64,000 nt of DNA, from NCBI GenBank assembly GCA_023935145.1, contig CM043698.1, positions 75,948,501 through 76,012,500 on the forward strand, given 5' to 3'. Origin of the DNA: Bretschneidera sinensis. Its lineage: Eukaryota > Streptophyta > Magnoliopsida > Brassicales > Akaniaceae. The notes below the pieces were generated by a model that was not told where the DNA came from, ran no database searches, and saw nothing but the letters and a program-made list of their open reading frames with translations. The position numbers were made by a program, and so were the translations under genes. Positions 33,403 through 44,339 of the stretch are shown piece by piece (position 1 is the first letter of the stretch; the number at the start of each line of letters is the position of its first letter).

Positions 33403-33668
33403 CCAGTCGACTGGGTCGAGATACCAGTCGACTGGGTTCACTTGAAAAATACATGTTTTTCAGACCTTCTGGGTATCCAGTCGACTGGTATATATCATCC
33501 AGTCGACTGGGGACTTTCTGTCCAATTTACCAGTCGACTGGTATATATCATCCAGTCGACTGGATACTTACTGGTCAAAGTACCAGTCGACTGGGTTGTT
33601 TGATCCAGTCGACTGGGTTCCTTCTGACCTTTATACCAGTCGACTGGTATATGTACCCAGTCGACTGG
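33403..33668. promoter_or_regulatory. Phased palindrome array in the 5' LTR of the young copia
   Basis: Ten perfect CCAGTCGACTGG copies start at 33403, 33424, 33477, 33499, 33530, 33552, 33583, 33605, 33636 and 33657, with the same 21/53/22/31 spacing as the 3' LTR copy. As it is upstream of the active promoter, this is the array most likely to affect transcription. Confidence 0.85.
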
Positions 33669-33977
33669 GTTGTCTTCCAACCCAGTTTTTCTTCTGTTTT
33701 TCATTTAAAAACATTTTAAAATTAATGGTTTTAGAAAAACCATTTGTGTTTGAGCCATTGAACAAGCTAATACAATGTATGAGTGAGACTTACATTGGTT
33801 CTAAACCTTAAGACCTATACTAGATCTTCAGTCTTCACTTGATACTTGATTTGGTTCGAGTTTTTGCACTTTGTTCCTTGGTTGAATGTGTTTGATCCTT
33901 AATACAACTTAGTTTAAACATGTTAGTTAAATAACAGTTGTGTTTTGCCATCATTAAAATACGGGCGAGGGTCAACA

Positions 33978-33982
33978 GTTTA
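33978..33982. other. Right target site duplication of the young copia
   Basis: gttta, identical to 23560-23564. Confidence 0.95.
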
Positions 33983-34088
33983 CCAACGGAATATATCACC
34001 AACATAATATTTCATGCAATAAAATCACTCATTCTCGTCATTTTTCCACGCCTTTACTATGCATTTGATCCACACCACATCGCAATTC

Positions 34089-34125
<37 letters not shown>

Positions 34126-34404
34126 AACAATGCACTATCAAGATAAAATATTAATATTTATAATCTCTATCAACAACATTAGCAAACATTCACAAGCATG
34201 ATAAAAATCATTTCACACAACACAAAGTCATCTAATACAACAAGGAATTAATCCACTTCATCTTTAAAAACTCCCAGTACAACTCATTCCTACATCAATC
34301 TTGATTTTCTAAATGGCATCCTCTCTAACCATACGTGACTGACTCTCTACCGACTCCCCATAAACCATGGTTATGCAACTAGAGTCTACATAACCTTAAA
34401 CTTT
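33983..34404. other. Internal DNA of the second gypsy, right of the nested copia
   Basis: This 420-bp AT-rich stretch next to the priming site has no coding signal. It contains an (AT)n(GT)n microsatellite at 34089-34125. Confidence 0.6.
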
Positions 34405-34416
34405 GCTCTGATACCA
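34405..34416 (-). other. Primer binding site of the second gypsy
   Basis: The minus strand reads TGGTATCAGAGC, four bases inside the LTR edge at 34421. Confidence 0.93.
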
Positions 34417-34420
34417 AAAA

Positions 34421-35916
34421 TGTAATGACCCATCCCTGGGTGGGCCCTATCCGAGACGGTATCGTTGTCTTGTAGCTCCGAGCTCTAACCTAAATGCTAT
34501 GCAAACATCTTTGTATATAATACAGTTCACAATTTATTATAATAAAAAAAAATAATTTCATGTACAATCATTATCGTTCAATACAATAATACATTACTTT
34601 TTGAAACCTTACAGTTTTACAAAAAGATACAATTTTGTTTTCTACATTTATATAACGACATTTTTTATAAAAGAATTAGACTCAAGACAACTCTGAGGAT
34701 GCCATTTCTAAACCACCCACACAAACTTAGACTAATAGCTCTCAACTAGAGCTTTACTCTCAATTTCGGCTGCTACCTGGGGAAAAATAAACATAAAAGT
34801 GGGGGGAGGAGAGCTTCAAACAGTTCAGTGAATAGCACACTACTCAAAATAGTTGATCATTAGTTGTTGTTTACCAATTTATATTATACATTAAGTTAAA
34901 TGGTATAAGACTTCAAGACTCTAAGTCACTTCCATATCCTTTCGAACATAAAATTCAAATTTTCTTATCTTCAACTTGAGGGAAGTTCTTATCATAACAC
35001 GACACTTCACACCATTTTAGATCACTATATATTAGTTTATTTACAAACACATTCACACAATCATTCACAACCCACTCTTATCCGTTCAACATCACAAACA
35101 ATCAACCATACAAACACAACTTCATCTAGTCATACAAATCAACATTATATGCCATTCATTGACCAATAATATCATGTGCCCTTCATTGAGCTAATCACAT
35201 AATCATCATCAAATTTCAACAATCAAAATCGTATGGAATGCAATGCAATGCATGGCCACATCTCATTTTTTTCATTTCATCACCCCTAATTGGGCAAATT
35301 ATATCACATAACCCATCACTAGGCTAATCATATCACAACAAAGACATCTCCCCATGTACGGTACATTTCTCATCATATATCCTCGGATCCCTTTCACTCT
35401 TCCCGGACGGGGTCTTACCATGTCAACATTATCCTCGGATCTCCTTCGACCATTCCCAAGCGGGTTCCTACCATATCAACATTATCCTCAGATCCCCTTC
35501 ACCCATTCCCGGGCGGGGTCTTACCATTCCACATTTATCCTCGGTACCCTTCACCCATTCTCGGGCGAGTCTTACAAGCCACACATACATTCAATCATTC
35601 ACATGACCATAATGAAGGAAAAATTTTACACATCAAATTAATAATAATCTCAAATAGTCTATTCTCATTACAAAAAAAAGTCAATCATTGCCATACAATA
35701 ACCAAATACAATTCTCATGCATAGATTCACAATACACATTTCATATTCACAAATGTTCACCATATTTCAATCATAATCTCTTAAAACAATAACATCGCAT
35801 AATACGAGAAAAAGATACTTTTACTTAAATGATACTTCATAGACATACACAAAATTATGTAATACATTCAATATACAATCATACTTATTTTCTTGTCATT
35901 TCCATTATAATTTGTT
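34421..35916 (-). repeat. 5' LTR of the second gypsy, outer part missing
   Basis: It aligns with 18853-20317 and then stops at tttgttaaa, where the 3' LTR goes on for about 850 bp. The next bases (aaatattttgtgtgttat) belong to the inverted repeat. A deletion therefore removed the LTR start. It includes a four-unit cccgggcggggtc-type minisatellite at 35380-35577. Confidence 0.82.
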
Positions 35917-36301
35917 AAATATTTTGTGTGTTATAGCATGAATGGTTATGAGTATTTTGTATAAGAGAAATAAGAAGACTACATATAATGAAATTTTCTT
36001 TTACCAAAAAACAACATCAACCCTTCATATGTATGCATTATTATCTTTTCCAAGTCGTTATTGATGACGACGTATCAAAGGATGTGCAAGTCTTATTTTA
36101 AAGAGAATGGAGCAAAGATCAATGAAACAAAATTAATCAATTTCTCTTTCATCACGCATCAAACACATTACCTGCTAGATATTCTTGATGATATTATAAT
36201 CACAATTCAAAAATTATGATGATATGAGATTTTGGCAAAAAAAAAAACTATCTTATTACAAAACATAGCTTAACATCTCATTGTGGAGTTTTGACGAATG
36301 C
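35917..36301 (-). repeat. Distal end of the right arm of the large inverted repeat
   Basis: It is the reverse complement of 9636-10013: attttgtgtgttatagc, aacatcaacccttcatatg, aagtcgttattgatg, acattacctgctagatattcttgatgat and gtggagttttgacgaatgc all match inverted words there. It continues unit 5 across the second gypsy, and so shows that the gypsy lies inside the repeat. Confidence 0.82.
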
Positions 36302-36314
36302 GATGGCAATTGTT

Positions 36315-37111
36315 TGCTATCAAGAATGAAGTTTCATTTCTATCAAAAAGAAGAAAAATAAAAAATTTCCTTAGAGCTTAATAACTAATCACAAGATTCT
36401 TTGAAAAATGAAAATAATGATTTGAAAAAGAAAGTGATGAGGTTAAATAACACTATATCTAGGCTTGTAAGTGGAAAGGAAAGCTAGATGAAGTGTTAGC
36501 TTGTCAAAGAATGAGTGGAGAAAAATCCGGTTTAGGTTATTCTCTATTGGGCAAGCAAAGAACAAATGAGAATATCTTTGTGAAAGCACATGTGTGGATG
36601 AACCCTCCACTTCGAAGGCTCTTAGTAATGTTAAAAATGTTCTTTTGAAAAATTCTAGTAAACCAAAGAATTCAAATGTTAATTCCTATGCTAGAAATTC
36701 AAATGCTAATTCTATGAATAAACATCCAAGAAATACTTATGCTCATCCTAGAAATACAAATGCTAGGTATGCACATTCAAGAAATGTACATGCTAGGAAT
36801 GCATATCCTAGAAATGACTATCATTTGTATTCTAGAAATCATATGTATGCTCATAATTCGTATGCTAGAAACATATATTCTAGGAATGCTCATCCAATGA
36901 ATGATATATTTACATATTCTAGAAACCCTAGAAATTTCTATGATTATCAACCTAGGATCATGTATCATCCACATTTCTATGATTATGGGGCATCTTATAG
37001 AACTAAGAAAGTATGGGTTCCTAAAGGATTCGTATTTTCAAGGACTAACTTGAAAGGACCTAAGATATTTTGGGTACCTAAAAACTCTATTGTATATCTT
37101 TATGTGATGTA
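36315..37111 (+). pseudogene. gag C-terminal remnant of the old copia
   Basis: It starts within the equivalent of the coiled-coil (KNEVSFLSK, SQDSLKNENNDLKKK) with stops near 36360 and 36396. The open part 36594-37111 encodes a His/Tyr/Arg/Asn-rich tract with about fifteen (A/S/P)RN units, and ends in KKVWVPKGFVFSRTN...FWVPKN and a TAG. These words match the end of the young gag. Confidence 0.85.
37109..37111 (+). other. UAG at the gag-pol boundary of the old copia
   Basis: The strand reads GTG ATG TAG ATA TGT CTT, followed in frame by a DSG protease motif (about 37156-37164). It is the same arrangement as in the young copy despite heavy divergence elsewhere. Confidence 0.7.
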
Positions 37112-38685
37112 GATATGTCTTCACAAAAAGGTAGAAGGTGATCATTGGTGCATTGATAGTGGATGCTCAAAGCACATGATTAGTGATCAAAGTCTCTTTA
37201 AGGAGTTGACTTTAAGGGATGATAGACACATCACCATTGGAGATAACACCAAGATGAAGACCATTAGACATTGTAAAGTGGGTAAAAATTCTTCAACTAT
37301 GAATTTTACTTGTGCAAGGCCTTAAACCGAATTTACTTAGTATTACTTGTGCAAGGCCTTAAACCGAATTTACTTAGTATTAGCCAATTATGTGATAAAA
37401 GGCAATAAATTAGTATTTCAATCCTATTATTGTCTTATAATAGACATCAAGAGTAATAAGATCAAGTTTGTTAGCCAAATACAAGAAAATGTTTGCCTAG
37501 TTGATTTAAAAACTTTACCTTCAGAAAATGAAAAATGTCTTTTCAACTTTTAGTGAAAACTCATGGTTATGGCATAGAAGGTTAGCCATGTGAACATGGA
37601 TTTGATTAATTTTTTTTTTCAAGAAAATATTTAGTAGTTGGTCTTCTCAAAATCAAATTTGAAAAAAAAAACAAAGTATGTAATGCTTGTCAAATGGGAA
37701 AACAACAAGATTTTTTTTAAAATCCAAAAATATGATTTCAACTTCTAGAGCTTTTTCATATGGACTTGTTTGGTCCAATAAGCACTATTAGTTTAGGTGT
37801 CCATCAATATGATATTGTTATTTTAGATGACTAGTCTATATATACCTTTGTTACTTTTATTGCTTATAAGGATGGAGCTTACAAAGGTTTTATGAACTTT
37901 TGCAAAAAAAATTCAAAATTCAAAATGTATTACTATTTCAAGTATAAGAAGTGATTATGGAAAAGAATTTGAAAACCAAAGTTTTTCAAAACATTGTGAT
38001 GAAAATGGAATTGATCATAATTTTTTAGCCCCTAGAACTCTTCAACAAATGGTGTTGTTAAAACGAAAATTAGAGTTCTAGAAGAATTTGCTAGAACTAT
38101 GCCTTATGAAAATAGTTTGCCAAAATACTTTTGAGTGGAAGCCGTAAACACCTATTGTTATGTTTTAAATAGAGTTTTAATTAGACCTATACTTAACAAA
38201 ACTCTATATGAACTATAGAAAGTTAGAAAGTCTAATATCTCTTATTTTCGTGCTTGCAGTTGCAAATACTTCATCCAAAATAACAATAAAGTTAATTTAG
38301 GTAAATTTGACTCTAAGACCGATGAAAAGATATTCTTGGGTTATTCAACCTCTAGTAAAGCTTATAGAGTCTTTAATAAAAGAGCTCTAGTGGTTGAAGA
38401 ATCCATGCATGTTGTCTTTGATGAGACTAACCCTATTAGTAATAGAATAGCTCCTCTTGATGATGATGTATGTTTTATGCCAATAATGGATGCTTCTACT
38501 CCCATTGTTGACCCCAAAGAAATTCAACCTCAAATAGCTCAAGAGAAAGACTCTTTGAAACCTGATCAACCTTCAACAAGTTAACAAGAAGATGATCTTC
38601 CCAAATATTGGAGATATGTGAATTATCACCCAATCGATCAAGTGATTGGTGATCCTTCACAAGGGTAAGAACTCGCTCTTCTATT
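37112..38685 (+). pseudogene. Protease and integrase remnant of the old copia
   Basis: [11 protein letters not shown] is the protease site. A 38-bp tandem duplication (37308-37383) and frameshifts follow. Integrase words are recognisable: HMDLFGP near 37756, SDYGKEFEN near 37951 (second Asp kept), and the P-R-T-QQ region near 38030 with a frameshift before the catalytic Glu. The region after it ([14 protein letters not shown], 38336-38580) matches the young pol up to the RT linker. It is non-functional. Confidence 0.82.
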
Positions 38686-40240
38686 AGAAATGTGTGTAAT
38701 TATGTAGCATTTTTATTTCAAATTAAACCTAAGTCATTTGTTGAAGCTAAAAACGATGAAAATTGGATAAATACTATGCAAAGAGAGTTCAATCAGTTTG
38801 AAAGAAAAGTGTGGACTTTAGTTCCTAGACCTAAAGATCATTCTGTAATTGGAACTAAATGGGCATTTAGAAATAAAATGGATGAAAATAGAATAGTAAC
38901 AAGGAAAAAGGTTAAACTTATAGCTAAAGGTTATAATCAAGAAGAAGGAATCGATTTTGATGAAATCTATGCTCTCGTAGCTATAGTAGAAGCTATTCGT
39001 ACGTTACTTGCATTTGTATGCTTTAAAAATTTCAAATTATTTCAAAGTATTTCAAATGGAGGTTAAAATTGCATTTTTGAATGGTTCTATTGAAGAAGAA
39101 GTCTATGTTAAACAATCTCTTAGTTTTGAAGATCCTAATCTTCCAAACCATATTTATAGGCTTTCTAAAGCTCTTTATGGATTGAAGCAAGCTTCTAGAG
39201 TATGGTATGAAAGGTTAAGTAAATTTTTACTTAATAATGGTTTTACAAGAAGAAAAATAGACACTATTCTCTTTACAAAAAAAAAAAAAGAGCATGACAA
39301 ACTTTTAGTTCAAATATATGATGATGATATCATATTTGGTGCCTCTAATGAGTCCATGTGTCAAGACTTTGCTAAGTGTATGCAAGGTGAGTTTGAGATG
39401 AGCATGATGGGAAAGCTCAACTACTTCCTTGGGCTTCAAATCAAACAAACAAATAAAGGAATTTTCATCAACCAATCCAAGTATACATAAGACTTCCTAA
39501 AGAGGTTTGGGATAGAGAATTCAAAATCGATTGGAACTCCCATGAGCACCTCAATAAAGCTTGATATTGATGAATGAGGTATAAATGTTGATATTAAGAG
39601 GTATAGAAGTATGATAGGGGTTTACTTTATTTAATTGCAAGTAGACCCGATATTATGTTTAGTATATGCCTGTGTGCTAGATTTCAAGCTAGTCTTAAAG
39701 AATCTCATATTGTTACTGTAAAAATAATTTTAAGGTATTTGCATGGTACTCAAAATCTAAGATTAAGATACTTAAGAAAATAACTTTTTGAGCTAGTTGG
39801 ATACTCAGATGCTGATTTTGCTGGTTGTAAGTTAGATACAAAAAAGTATTAGTGGTGTATGACAATTTCTAGGTGCGATATTAACCTCTTGATTTTCAAA
39901 GAAACAAAATTTAGTTGCAGTATCAATAGCCAAAGCAGAATATGTGGCCGCCGGTAGTTATTGTGCACAAGTTTTATGGATAAAATAACAACTAGAAGAT
40001 TTTGGCATGCGTTTTGAAAATATTCTACTTTGGACTTTGGCATACGTTTTGAAAATTCAATTGCATTGAGATTAGACACCGCTTTATAAGAGATTATGCT
40101 AAAAAATGTGATATCAAACTTGAATTCATTCCTATAGAAGATCAAATTACTAATATCCTTACTAAAATTTTGAATGAAGAAAGTTTTTGTAGAATTAGAA
40201 TGCTAGTGGACTTGAAAAACTTTGAATGTTTATGTGTTTG
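38686..40240 (+). pseudogene. Reverse transcriptase and RNase H remnant of the old copia
   Basis: PRPKDHSVIGTKWAFRNKM opens the RT region. A frameshift at about 39050 follows, then YGLKQASRVWYERL and IYDDDIIFGASN, where the usual YVDD has Val replaced by Asp. Stops at 39487, 39576 and 39780 precede a degraded RNase H ([24 protein letters not shown]) ending near DQITNILTKILNE. It is inactive. Confidence 0.85.
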
Positions 40241-40393
40241 ATTGAATTTTCATTCATCATTTGCATTTATGCCATTAAGTGAATGAACATTAACTCTCAT
40301 TGGATGTTTCCCTCACTTAAAAATGGCTTAAAGTAATATATACTTGCAATTTCTCAACAAGGAGTTCAAAATTTATCTACTAAACATTTGATT

Positions 40394-40571
40394 CAGTTGA
40401 CTGAATTATCTATTAAATCGACTGAATGACCTCCCCTGCAGAACCCCCGACTTTCTACCACTCATTAAGTCGATTGATTCAAATGACCCAGTCGACTAAA
40501 CCTACAAATTGATACTTGAAAATTCAGTTTTGAAATTATCCAGTAGATTGAAGAAGGACCCAATCGACTAA
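40394..40571. repeat. Degraded palindrome array between pol and ORF3 of the old copia
   Basis: Copies of a (T/C)CAGT(C/T)GACTGA-like word centre on 10-bp cores starting near 40394, 40415, 40467, 40489, 40541 and 40561. Spacings are 21, 52, 22, 52 and 20 bp. The position matches the 27003-27318 array of the young element. Confidence 0.7.
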
Positions 40572-40810
40572 ACTCGCAATATTATAAATACGCCCTTTCA
40601 GTTTCAAAGCGTCATTTTCACCAAATTTGAAAAGCCCCTTGGTCATTTCCACTTCTCTTTCCACAATTTCACCAGTTTCTCTACAAATCCATACTAAATC
40701 TTTCCTTTCACCACTTACTCTTACATCAAATCTCTCAATCTCTCATCAGTGTCTTGCCGTTATCGTTTCACTCTCTCCATTTCTTGCATCTGGTCTCAAA
40801 TCCTTCCAAG

Positions 40811-41275
40811 ATGTCTAAAAGATAGATTGAAGAAGCCTTATTTAGGGGTGGAAAATCCCACAACAAAGAGACAGAAAGCCATTTCTCAAGAAGGGAAAGG
40901 AAAAGAAAAAGTTGGAGAAGAGAGTAAAAAAGCAGGAAACGATCTGGATGCATCAAGCTTTTGAAATGCTAATGCCAAGGAACGATATGAATCTGTTATT
41001 TATGTCAAGGAGGTGATGTTAGGTTATTTGGTTGACTTCTCATCTATACGCTTTGAGAATTTTAATATAGAGCCCTTATTTGTTGTCTTAGGTTGGAAAC
41101 ACCTAGTCACCATTCACCAAAACTTTTACCCTAGGTTAACCCATTAGTTTTGTGCCAATCTCAAGCAACCATCGCCCTTTACCCCCTTGTTCAAAACCAT
41201 AGTTATATGGAAAGAATGTATTGTAAATGTTGATGTTTTATGTACTATCTTGAAGTTTCCTAGGGGTGGTATAAG
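40811..41275 (+). pseudogene. ORF3 of the old copia, N-terminal part
   Basis: Frame-corrected reading gives EGKGKEKVGEESKKAG, KERYESVIYVKEVM, LVDFSSIRFENFNIEP, HQNFYPRLTH and ILKFPRGGI. These match the young ORF3 in order up to IRIPIRG. Stops and a frameshift are present. The text is cut at 41275 by the hAT insertion and resumes at 46306. Confidence 0.8.
41268..41275. other. Left target duplication of the hAT element
   Basis: ggtataag, which matches 7 of 8 bases of cgtataag at 46306-46313. Eight-base duplications are the hAT signature. Confidence 0.8.
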
Positions 41276-42129
41276 TAGGGGTGGACTCGAGCCGAGCCGA
41301 GCTCGAATACTAAGGTATTCAAGCTCGGCTAGACTGAAAATTATCAAGCTCGAGTTTAATTCGAGCTAAAAAATTAGGCTCGAGTTTGATTATTTTCTAT
41401 GAGCTCGAGCCTATTCGACCCTACAAGCCTGAAATCTACATTATGCTTAAAAAGAAAAAACAAAGCTAAATTCATGCAAATAAGAATTGATACACATTCC
41501 ATATTTGAACCTATAATAAGGTCAAACTCCAACAAAGTACTCAAGCCAACAAAACAACATTCCAAGAAAATTTGAACAACTAAATCAAGTTTAATGACAC
41601 CCAATCCAACTTAATACAACCTGCAAGATCCCACATAATCAATTAAAACATATCCCTTAGTTCCAACTTCCAACCATTGAACATTCAACATCCACAAAAT
41701 GAAAATTCATCCATCGAGCAAGCATAATCCCAAACAACAAAGAAAATCCATCATCAAACATCAATAATCCTAAAAAGAAAAGAAAATCCGTAATTCTAAA
41801 CCTAAAAGTTAAGTTCAACATCAATAAACCATAACAAAAGAATGTAGCCCCATCAAATGTTCATCTCACCCATTATTCTTCATCTGCAAAATTAAAATTA
41901 CATATGAATCACTTTATCATTTTAGTAATCTAAATTCAGTTTAATCTACAGCATAAGTGCATTTAAATTAAATTACCAAAGAAAAAAATTGAAAAGCATC
42001 AAGGAATAGACATAATTATCTCATTTGGATCTTTCTCCACTTTCAAACATTTAAGTAGAAGAACAAAATTCAAATCAAACATTGAATAAACTTAAAAACG
42101 ACCAAAATGACTTAAATATAAGATCATAT

Positions 42130-44330
42130 CCCTTAGTCTTCTTTTTCACCTCAAAACAGTTGTGAACCCAATCGCATCAACATATTAGTGGTTCAACAGT
42201 ATTTGGAGCCAAAGAAGCACGATAAGAATAAATTACCCTACCACCAGCACTAAATGTGGATTCTAAAGCCATTGCGGAAATTAGGATTGCAAGGATATTA
42301 ACTATTATCTTTGATAAGATTTTGAATTTCAAATTGTTGGTCTTCCACCACTCAAGAGCATCGAAACTAGAATTTGTTCCATTATCACATAAAACACCTT
42401 CTTCAAAGTAAACATCTAAATATGAATTTTGAGTGGGAGCAATGGTCTCAACTGTCTTAAGATAAGGGGCAAATTTCTTCCATCTGAATCTTCAAACATT
42501 TAAGTGTCAGAATGCAAATCAAATCAGTAATGAATAAACTTAAAAACAACTTAGTAAATTAAATAAAAGCAAAGATAACCAATGATGACTTAAAATATAA
42601 AATCCTATACCTTAATGATTTGTTTGAGCAAGAAGTAACAGTTGATATAGTATCAGAAGAACCCCCCTCTCCTCTATTAGAGGAACTCTCACTACCGGCA
42701 ACATTGGCAGCCACATATTCCTCATAAAGCACATCCAAAGCCTTACAAACCTTTTGCACATTCTCTCTTGCTTTAATAGGATTAAGGTAGATCTTTGGAA
42801 AACACATCTCAACTAACCTCATCTTGCATCTTGGATCAAGAACATATGACATTGCCACTAATAAATTGACTTCACCCAATACTTGTCAAATTTGGCACTC
42901 ATTTCGCTAACCATTTTTCAGATAAAATCATTTTCATCCTTTGATTTCTCATTCAGAATTGCCACCCCATTATGTCAAAAAGGTAGAAGTTAGAAGTGGG
43001 ATAGTCCCTGCTAGAAATTATGGTTGTTGCTGAACTAAACACTTCTAAGACCTCATATATTTTCTGCACATTGTTCCATTGTTCCCTTCTTCTTCACTTG
43101 GTAATGAGTCATAATTGGTCTCTCTTTCCTTATATATTGGAAACACATCCCTGAAATTCATTGTAGAAGACAACATTTCAAAAGTGAAATTCCAATGGGT
43201 AGGACAATCGAGAATCAACTTCTTCTCCCTAAGTTTTAATTGCTGAACAATCTTAAAAAATGCTTGTCTTTTAGCCTTGAATTGATTAACAAACTTCACA
43301 CTCTCATGAACATTCTCAACAACTTTTGCAATCTCACTAAGTCCATCTTGAACAATCAAATTGAGAATATGTGCAAACATCGCACATGAAATAACTCACC
43401 ACCACAAAGCAATTTTCTAGTCCTAGTGAAAGTCTCTTTCAAGGACATTAAACAATTATCAGTATATGATGCATCATCCATAGACATTATGATCACCTTA
43501 TTCTCAATCCCCCATTTTATGAAACACGCGTACATAATATTGGCCATATCAATCCCACGTCGATAGGAGGAACATGCACAAAGCTAAGCACCCATTTTTG
43601 CAACTTCCAATTGGCTTCTATGAAGTGGCCAATGAGTACCATGTACTTTATCTTCTGGTTCTTTGACTTCCATAAGTCTGTAGTGATACTATTCTTGCTA
43701 ACACCCTTTATTATTGCCTTCAAGTTTTTTTTTCCTACTTCATAAATACGAACACAATCTTTTTTCACCATCTTCCTAGATATCTTTTCATATGCAGAAT
43801 TTTTTGTCTTAATCATTTTGGTGAAACCCTCTTCTTCTACAGTAGAGAAAGGATGCTAACACATCAACACCTGATTTGCAACAACTTCTCTCATTTTTTC
43901 ATGATCATACTTGCTAGCAACAATAGGGTCTACAATATGTGGTGCATTATCCCTGTACTCATCACCATTTAGATCAACTAATTGGATGTTGAGTTGCATC
44001 TATTTTTTTTAGTAGCTTTCCGAGTCATTTTGGGTCCACAGGTGCTGAAGTGTCCTGATAAGTGAGATGTCGTTTTAGATTCATTTATAGTTAGCATAGT
44101 TTTGTAATGATTGCATATTGCCTTCAATTCTCCACTAGCTAAGCCTTTTTTCTGTGAACTCCAGCCAAATTGGAGAAACCTTTTGTCTTTTTTGCTTCTG
44201 AATAATAGGATCTGAGCCCCTTGGATCTGTGGGATGAGGACTAGGATTGGTTGACTGTGGAGGAATAGATGTAGGATTGGATTCATTTGCTGCTTCAGTT
44301 GCGGCCTCATTTGGAGTCGATAGTCAACTT
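42130..44330 (-). pseudogene. hAT transposase remnant
   Basis: Minus-strand pieces in several frames occur in transposase order: a BED-type finger near 44040-44130 (KAICNHYKTML, SHLSGHFSTC, second Cys lost), KKDCVRIYEVGKKNLK and SITTDLWKSKNQKIKYMVL (43620-43770, holding the first catalytic-region Asp), FHVRC-HILNLIVQDGLSEI (43330-43410), the helical region SYVLDPRCKMRLVEMCF (42780-42850), and the C-terminal dimerisation block (FDALEWWKTNNLKF, ILISAMALESTFSAGGRVI, 42170-42380). In the family it cuts and pastes the element. At least four frame breaks make it non-functional. Confidence 0.85.
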
Positions 44331-44339
44331 CAACCAAAT

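Larger units (their letters stand above)
23565..33977 (-). mobile_element. Young, apparently intact SIRE-type Ty1-copia retrotransposon (10.4 kb)
   Basis: The LTRs (23565-24852 and 32692-33977) differ by about three substitutions and one 2-bp indel. They are flanked by a perfect 5-bp target duplication, gttta (23560-23564 and 33978-33982). On the minus strand the order is LTR, priming site, gag, UAG, pol, palindrome array, ORF3, polypurine tract, LTR. All three coding regions are open over their full length. The large gag, the pol order protease-integrase-RT-RNase H and an extra ORF in the envelope position fit the SIRE/Maximus lineage. It interrupts the second gypsy and is the youngest insertion in the window. 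Confidence 0.95.
32692..33977 (-). repeat. 5' LTR of the young copia (1,286 bp)
   Basis: It is nearly identical to 23565-24852. Visible differences are one C/T and a 2-bp indel within the first 35 bp, one G/A near 32941 and one A/C near 33152. It holds the second set of ten palindromes and a TATA-like box, and as the upstream copy it would drive transcription. Confidence 0.96.
18853..35916 (-). mobile_element. Second gypsy-type LTR retrotransposon, internal region apparently non-coding, host of the young copia
   Basis: The element lies on the minus strand: 5' LTR 34421-35916 (outer part missing), priming site 34405-34416, internal DNA 33983-34404 and 21169-23564, and 3' LTR 18853-21168. The LTRs start tgtaatgacccat on the plus strand and share long blocks. 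Without the nested copia the internal region is only about 2.8 kb and shows no gag or pol motif in any frame. The gypsy assignment therefore rests on LTR style, priming site and the AATTTTGTTCTCAAAATTTC-like 3' end. It could be a non-autonomous (LARD-like) element or an extremely decayed one. Confidence 0.8.
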
